Below the pieces are notes generated by a model. The model searched no databases. It had not been told where the DNA came from and saw nothing but the letters and a program-made list of their open reading frames with translations. This document shows, piece by piece, positions 30,780 to 33,652 of a stretch of DNA of 33,652 nt. This DNA comes from Listeria goaensis (GTDB lineage Bacteria; Bacillota; Bacilli; Lactobacillales; Listeriaceae): NCBI RefSeq assembly GCF_900186125.1, contig NZ_FYBQ01000018.1, positions 1 to 33,652 of the forward strand. Reading direction: 5' to 3'. The position numbers were made by a program, and so were the translations under genes. Each line of letters opens with the position of its first letter. Position 1 is the first letter of the stretch.

Positions 30780-31765
30780 CGATTCAGAAGTATTTTAAAG
30801 AGTATTTTTCATGGAATTGGAGCAATGCGGTTTTAACATTCATTAGTGCAATTCCAGTTTTTTTAATTGCGACTCTCGTGGATATGTCAATCGGCATGGG
30901 CATGCTCATTGGGCTCATTCCAGCGGCTATTACGAAGATTGCGCCAACTAGGCGTGGGCGAGTTTCGATTTTGATAATGGGCGCAGTCATTGCGTTATCA
31001 GTTCTCATTGGCGCGCTTTTAAAATCATATTTTGGCATTGTAGGTGCGACCGTTTCAATGGGCGCATTTGCGTATTTGTCTGCGATGTTTGCGGCATCTA
31101 AAAAAGGCGTACCGGCGTTTATGTTCTTTATTACACCTGTAATTGGAATTGGTTTAAGTATTACGGATTTTCAAGCGGGGGTGTCAATTGGGCTAAGCAT
31201 GGTTCTTGGTTCGACTGTAGCCTGTATGATTTCGTTTTTTTTTAAAGAAACAAAAGGGGTTAAAAAAGCACCTGCTGTCAATCCAAATAAAGTGATTTTC
31301 AAGCAATATGCGCCGTATTTTACAACAGCGATTATGCTGGCAACGATTATTGGCTTTTATTTGGATCATACGGGGTGGATTGTGGGCTCTGTAGGGTTAG
31401 TCATGCGCCCAGTGCGTGAAATGCAAGAGATGCGTTCGGTTTTCCGGATTGTTTCGGTTGTGACGGGAATTGTTTTAATTTACATAGTGATGCTTTCGAA
31501 CGCGGGGAATATTATTATTGCGGGCGCGGCTGCGATGATGCTTGTTTTAGCAAGCGGGACACATGAAAGTAAAGCGTACATTATGCCACTTTTCATGACG
31601 TACATTGTATTTTCATTTATGATGGTCATCGATAATGAAATGAATGCGACACATTGGTGGTTACTCGCTGAACGAATTTTGTGGGTTTCAGCAGGGGTCG
31701 TTATTGCTTACGTGTTTGGCCTGTTAATTCCAAAGTTTGTGAACAAGAAAAAAGCTGTAGAGTGA
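30776..31765 (+). CDS. FUSC-like (fusaric-acid-resistance type) multi-TM membrane protein
   Basis: 329 residues and about ten membrane segments in two similar halves (NAVLTFISAIPVFLIATLVDMSIGMGMLIG / FTTAIMLATIIGFYLDHTGWIVG). Each half has a small basic loop. The last TM is preceded by ATHWWLLAERILWVSAG, which resembles the Arg-containing RxxxTxxGxxxA segment of FUSC transporters. The role is probably efflux of an aromatic or phenolic compound, but this is inferred. The ATG at 30776 overlaps the stop of the small upstream gene. A terminator follows. Confidence 0.65.
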   Translation: MTIQKYFKEYFSWNWSNAVLTFISAIPVFLIATLVDMSIGMGMLIGLIPAAITKIAPTRRGRVSILIMGAVIALSVLIGALLKSYFGIVGATVSMGAFAYLSAMFAASKKGVPAFMFFITPVIGIGLSITDFQAGVSIGLSMVLGSTVACMISFFFKETKGVKKAPAVNPNKVIFKQYAPYFTTAIMLATIIGFYLDHTGWIVGSVGLVMRPVREMQEMRSVFRIVSVVTGIVLIYIVMLSNAGNIIIAGAAAMMLVLASGTHESKAYIMPLFMTYIVFSFMMVIDNEMNATHWWLLAERILWVSAGVVIAYVFGLLIPKFVNKKKAVE

Positions 31766-31796
31766 AGGCGCAAATGAAACGCGTCACATGTAACTG

Positions 31797-31836
31797 AAAA
31801 ACTGCAAGACTTATGAAAAGTCTTGCAGTTTTTTTA
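31797..31836. terminator. Bidirectional terminator between the FUSC-like and PrfA-like genes
   Basis: AAAAACTGCAAGACTT pairs with AAGTCTTGCAGTTTTTTT around ATGAA. The converging regulator stop (31834-31836) lies in its T run. Confidence 0.9.
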
Positions 31837-32535
31837 TACCCAACGATCAAATGTATACGGGATAACAATCGGGATGTCTTGAAGTGTATGAATAACCCAC
31901 TGTTTTTTTCTAATCGAGATAATGTTTTGTTTTTGCAGTGTTTTTATAATGTTGGATGTGTGAGATAGTGAAACAGAAGCGAGCTCACCTAGTTTCTCAT
32001 AGGTTACAAAACTCGGCAAGTCTATAGAACCGTCCGCATTACGAATGCCAAATTTGTTTGCTAGAAAATGCAAAATATAATAAATGCGTTCCTCAGACGG
32101 AAAACTATCCATAATGAGTTGAATCATGGAGTTACGCGAAAGTTTAATATGATAGTTTAAAAGAACAAAGTTACGAGGGTCTTCTGTTAAAAGTACATCG
32201 TTTAAGTAGTCCAAATCGATTTCCCAAAGAATGCAGTCAGTTAAGGCGGAAATTTCCGCAAGTTCATCAGATAAATCATTTTGTGCTATTAGGAAAGGGA
32301 ATTCTCCACGCTTAGAAATAAGAATAAAGACGGGACGCTTACCGTTTAGATTGGAAAGCTTTGTATACCCTTCTTGAATAAAATAGACTTTATTTTTTTT
32401 AAAACTCACTTCAATAGAGAGCCCGGTCTTTAGTGCAATTTGGTGACATTTATGATTAAATTGCGGGTTGCTCTTCAATATTTTCATCACATAATCAAAA
32501 TTTGTAAAATCATCTAAAAAGCTTTTTGAGTACAT
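31834..32535 (-). CDS. Crp/Fnr-family (PrfA-like) transcription regulator
   Basis: 233 residues. The N-terminal sensor barrel has KNKVYFIQEGYTKLSNLNGK, ILISKRGEFPFLIAQNDLSD and a dimer helix around RNFVLLNYHIKLSRNSMIQLI. The C-terminal winged helix has LPSFVTYEKLGELASVSLSHTSNIIKTL. The recognition helix has Ser-His-Thr instead of the Arg-Glu of the regulator at 22827, so a different site is expected. No cAMP-binding cassette is evident. The ATG has GGGGGAGAGG upstream. It is divergent from another such regulator, 324 bases away. Confidence 0.85.
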   Translation of the reverse strand: MYSKSFLDDFTNFDYVMKILKSNPQFNHKCHQIALKTGLSIEVSFKKNKVYFIQEGYTKLSNLNGKRPVFILISKRGEFPFLIAQNDLSDELAEISALTDCILWEIDLDYLNDVLLTEDPRNFVLLNYHIKLSRNSMIQLIMDSFPSEERIYYILHFLANKFGIRNADGSIDLPSFVTYEKLGELASVSLSHTSNIIKTLQKQNIISIRKKQWVIHTLQDIPIVIPYTFDRWV

Positions 32536-32859
32536 AAAATCCTCTCCCCCTCACTTTAATACCTACCCAAATCTGCTTACATTAATCGCACAAATAATAA
32601 AAAACCTCTTTCTTTTTATGAAAAAGTAGGTTTGTTTTGACTTTCGTTCGTTTTGAAAATGTCACAAATCTTTCAGGAATGTTGATATGAAGCAATTTAT
32701 ACGACATTTAAACAAGGAAAACAGAAATTAAGGACAGTTCCCTTATGAAATCATAAAATCATGAATTATGAACAAATTTTTGAGGCGTTAAAATAAGGAT
32801 ATTCATTAAACGGAAAAGTTCAAAGCGAATGAAAATGATTTCAAATGGGAAGGTGCTTC
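32536..32859. other. Divergent regulatory region between two PrfA-like genes
   Basis: This is AT-rich with no gene. It contains a hairpin at about 32603-32632 (AACCT-CTTTCTTTTT facing AAAAAG-AGGTT) and repeated short words (AAATCATA, AAATCATG, AATTATGA) at about 32750-32771. An ATGTCACAAAT lies at 32658, similar to TTGTCACAAAT before the exporter at 22650. No PrfA box (TTAACA-N2-TGTTAA) is seen. Confidence 0.4.
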
Positions 32860-33525
32860 ATGATGGAAGACTTAATAGAACTTTATTCAAAAAAAGTAGT
32901 TGAGGAACGCTTCAATGAAAAAGAACTATTGAAATTATTAGAAAATCAATTTGCGATTTACGGAGAAAATATAAAGATTAGCAATGGGCGTAAAATTGTT
33001 TTAAAAGAACGCGAAGAATACGTCTACTACATTGTACACGGGGCGGCTTCAGTAAGCAAAGACGATACAATTTATTGTTTTCAAGGCAAAGACCGTTTTT
33101 TAGGTTTAGAAAGTATGTTTTTTGATAGCCATATGGATTTAGATTTTCATGCAGTGGGAAACACCGAGTTAATCAAATTTAAGAAAAAACAAGTTATTGA
33201 TGCCTTGATGAACACACAAGAAGGTTGGATTTTCGGCTATCAAATTGCCCATCGTTTTAACGAAGTTATTATAAACCACTGCATTTTCTATAAATTAAAA
33301 GCTAGATCGCGTAGCAAAAAATTTTTATTAGAACTTGCTGATGAACTTCACGAGGAAAATGATACGAAAGATTTTCTACCAAAACAATTAAATTATAAAA
33401 TGCTATCCGAGTATTTAGGAATCAGCTACGTAACCATACGCAAATTGTTTAGCGAGTTACGCAAAGAAGGATTTATAGGTAGATGTCAAGAAAGTCAACG
33501 GTTCTACATTAACGCAGAAGCATAA
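32860..33525 (+). CDS. Crp/Fnr-family (PrfA-like) transcription regulator
   Basis: 221 residues. The N-terminal barrel has GRKIVLKEREEYVYYIVHGAASVS and DRFLGLESMFFDSHMDLDFHAVG. The C-terminal winged helix has LPKQLNYKMLSEYLGISYVTIRKLFSELRKEGFI. The recognition helix reads SYVTIRK. The ATG pair at 32860/32863 has GGGAAGG upstream at suitable spacing, and the in-frame ATG at 32845 overlaps that site and is rejected. It has no obvious target genes on this side of the window. Confidence 0.85.
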   Translation: MMEDLIELYSKKVVEERFNEKELLKLLENQFAIYGENIKISNGRKIVLKEREEYVYYIVHGAASVSKDDTIYCFQGKDRFLGLESMFFDSHMDLDFHAVGNTELIKFKKKQVIDALMNTQEGWIFGYQIAHRFNEVIINHCIFYKLKARSRSKKFLLELADELHEENDTKDFLPKQLNYKMLSEYLGISYVTIRKLFSELRKEGFIGRCQESQRFYINAEA

Positions 33526-33563
33526 AAAACGAGGTGGGAAAACATTTTCCCACCTCGTTTTTT
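33524..33563 (+). terminator. Terminator after the last regulator gene
   Basis: AACGAGGTGGGAAAA pairs with TTTTCCCACCTCGTT around CA, with A and T runs on both sides. It is probably usable in both directions. Confidence 0.88.
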
Positions 33564-33652
33564 ATTGAAGGTCCATAAAGCTGTTTTTTGGGTGTATAAA
33601 TGCCGGAAAATTTCACAAAGTAGTCACAACTCACCTCCTGTTTGAATGGTAT
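33564..33652. other. Window edge, no gene seen
   Basis: The minus strand carries a perfect AGGAGGTGA at 33631-33639, but the GTG and TTG after it open frames of only one to four codons. Nothing else is visible in these 89 bases. Confidence 0.4.

Noticed and set aside
33620-33640. Minus-strand gene start at the window edge (AGGAGGTGA)
   Set aside because: Every start codon after the site opens a frame of four codons or fewer.

Overview
The window looks like a Listeria-type Firmicute chromosome, most likely Listeria in the broad sense. The evidence is AT-rich coding sequence, strong AGGAGG ribosome binding sites, a T-box leader before serS, several PrfA-like Crp/Fnr regulators, an LPXTG wall protein, LXG toxin cassettes with SUKH and YezG immunity genes, and a serS / pabA / pabBC / ABC exporter / Crp / transaldolase / Sir2 / LacI neighbourhood that I recall from Listeria. 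The species is not resolved.

Bases 1-3650 are a decayed polymorphic-toxin tail. The 3' end of an LXG-type toxin carries an LHH nuclease tip and is followed by its SUKH immunity gene. Next comes an orphan cassette that repeats the same pre-toxin DNA but is joined directly to the tail of an NS_2-type nuclease, with a YezG/DUF600 immunity gene behind it. A possible further toxin relic is cut by an IS256-family remnant, then an IS110-family remnant, then an EndoU toxin domain with two compensating frameshifts, ending in a 40-base scrap of the same pre-toxin DNA.

Bases 3634-11792 hold an ICMT-like membrane methyltransferase, a large two-TM membrane protein with no usable ATG, GTG or TTG start next to its ribosome binding site, an LPXTG wall protein, the folate genes pabA and pabBC, and a FMN-binding stress protein behind a sigma-B-like promoter. 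Bases 11797-13614 are the serS transcription unit: promoter, T-box, terminator, an odd tandem repeat and serS.

Bases 13703-19962 form a small polysaccharide export and assembly group: a Wzz-like chain-length protein, an asparagine-synthetase-like amidotransferase without the catalytic Cys, a Wzx flippase and a Wzy/ligase-like protein. It has no glycosyltransferase and no tyrosine kinase. A MITE-like repeat lies in its promoter region.

Bases 20118-33525 are mostly conserved housekeeping and regulatory genes: an aquaporin, a multidrug-type ABC exporter, a Crp regulator with a GTGA-N6-TCAC site upstream, a transaldolase with a cre-like site, an SH3 protein, a sirtuin, a CNNM/CBS transporter, a LacI regulator, a small unknown protein with a HAD phosphatase, an IDEAL-domain protein, a GGDEF cyclase, a small Cys protein with a FUSC-like transporter, and two divergent PrfA-like regulators. 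Most units end in clear hairpin terminators, many of them shared by convergent genes.
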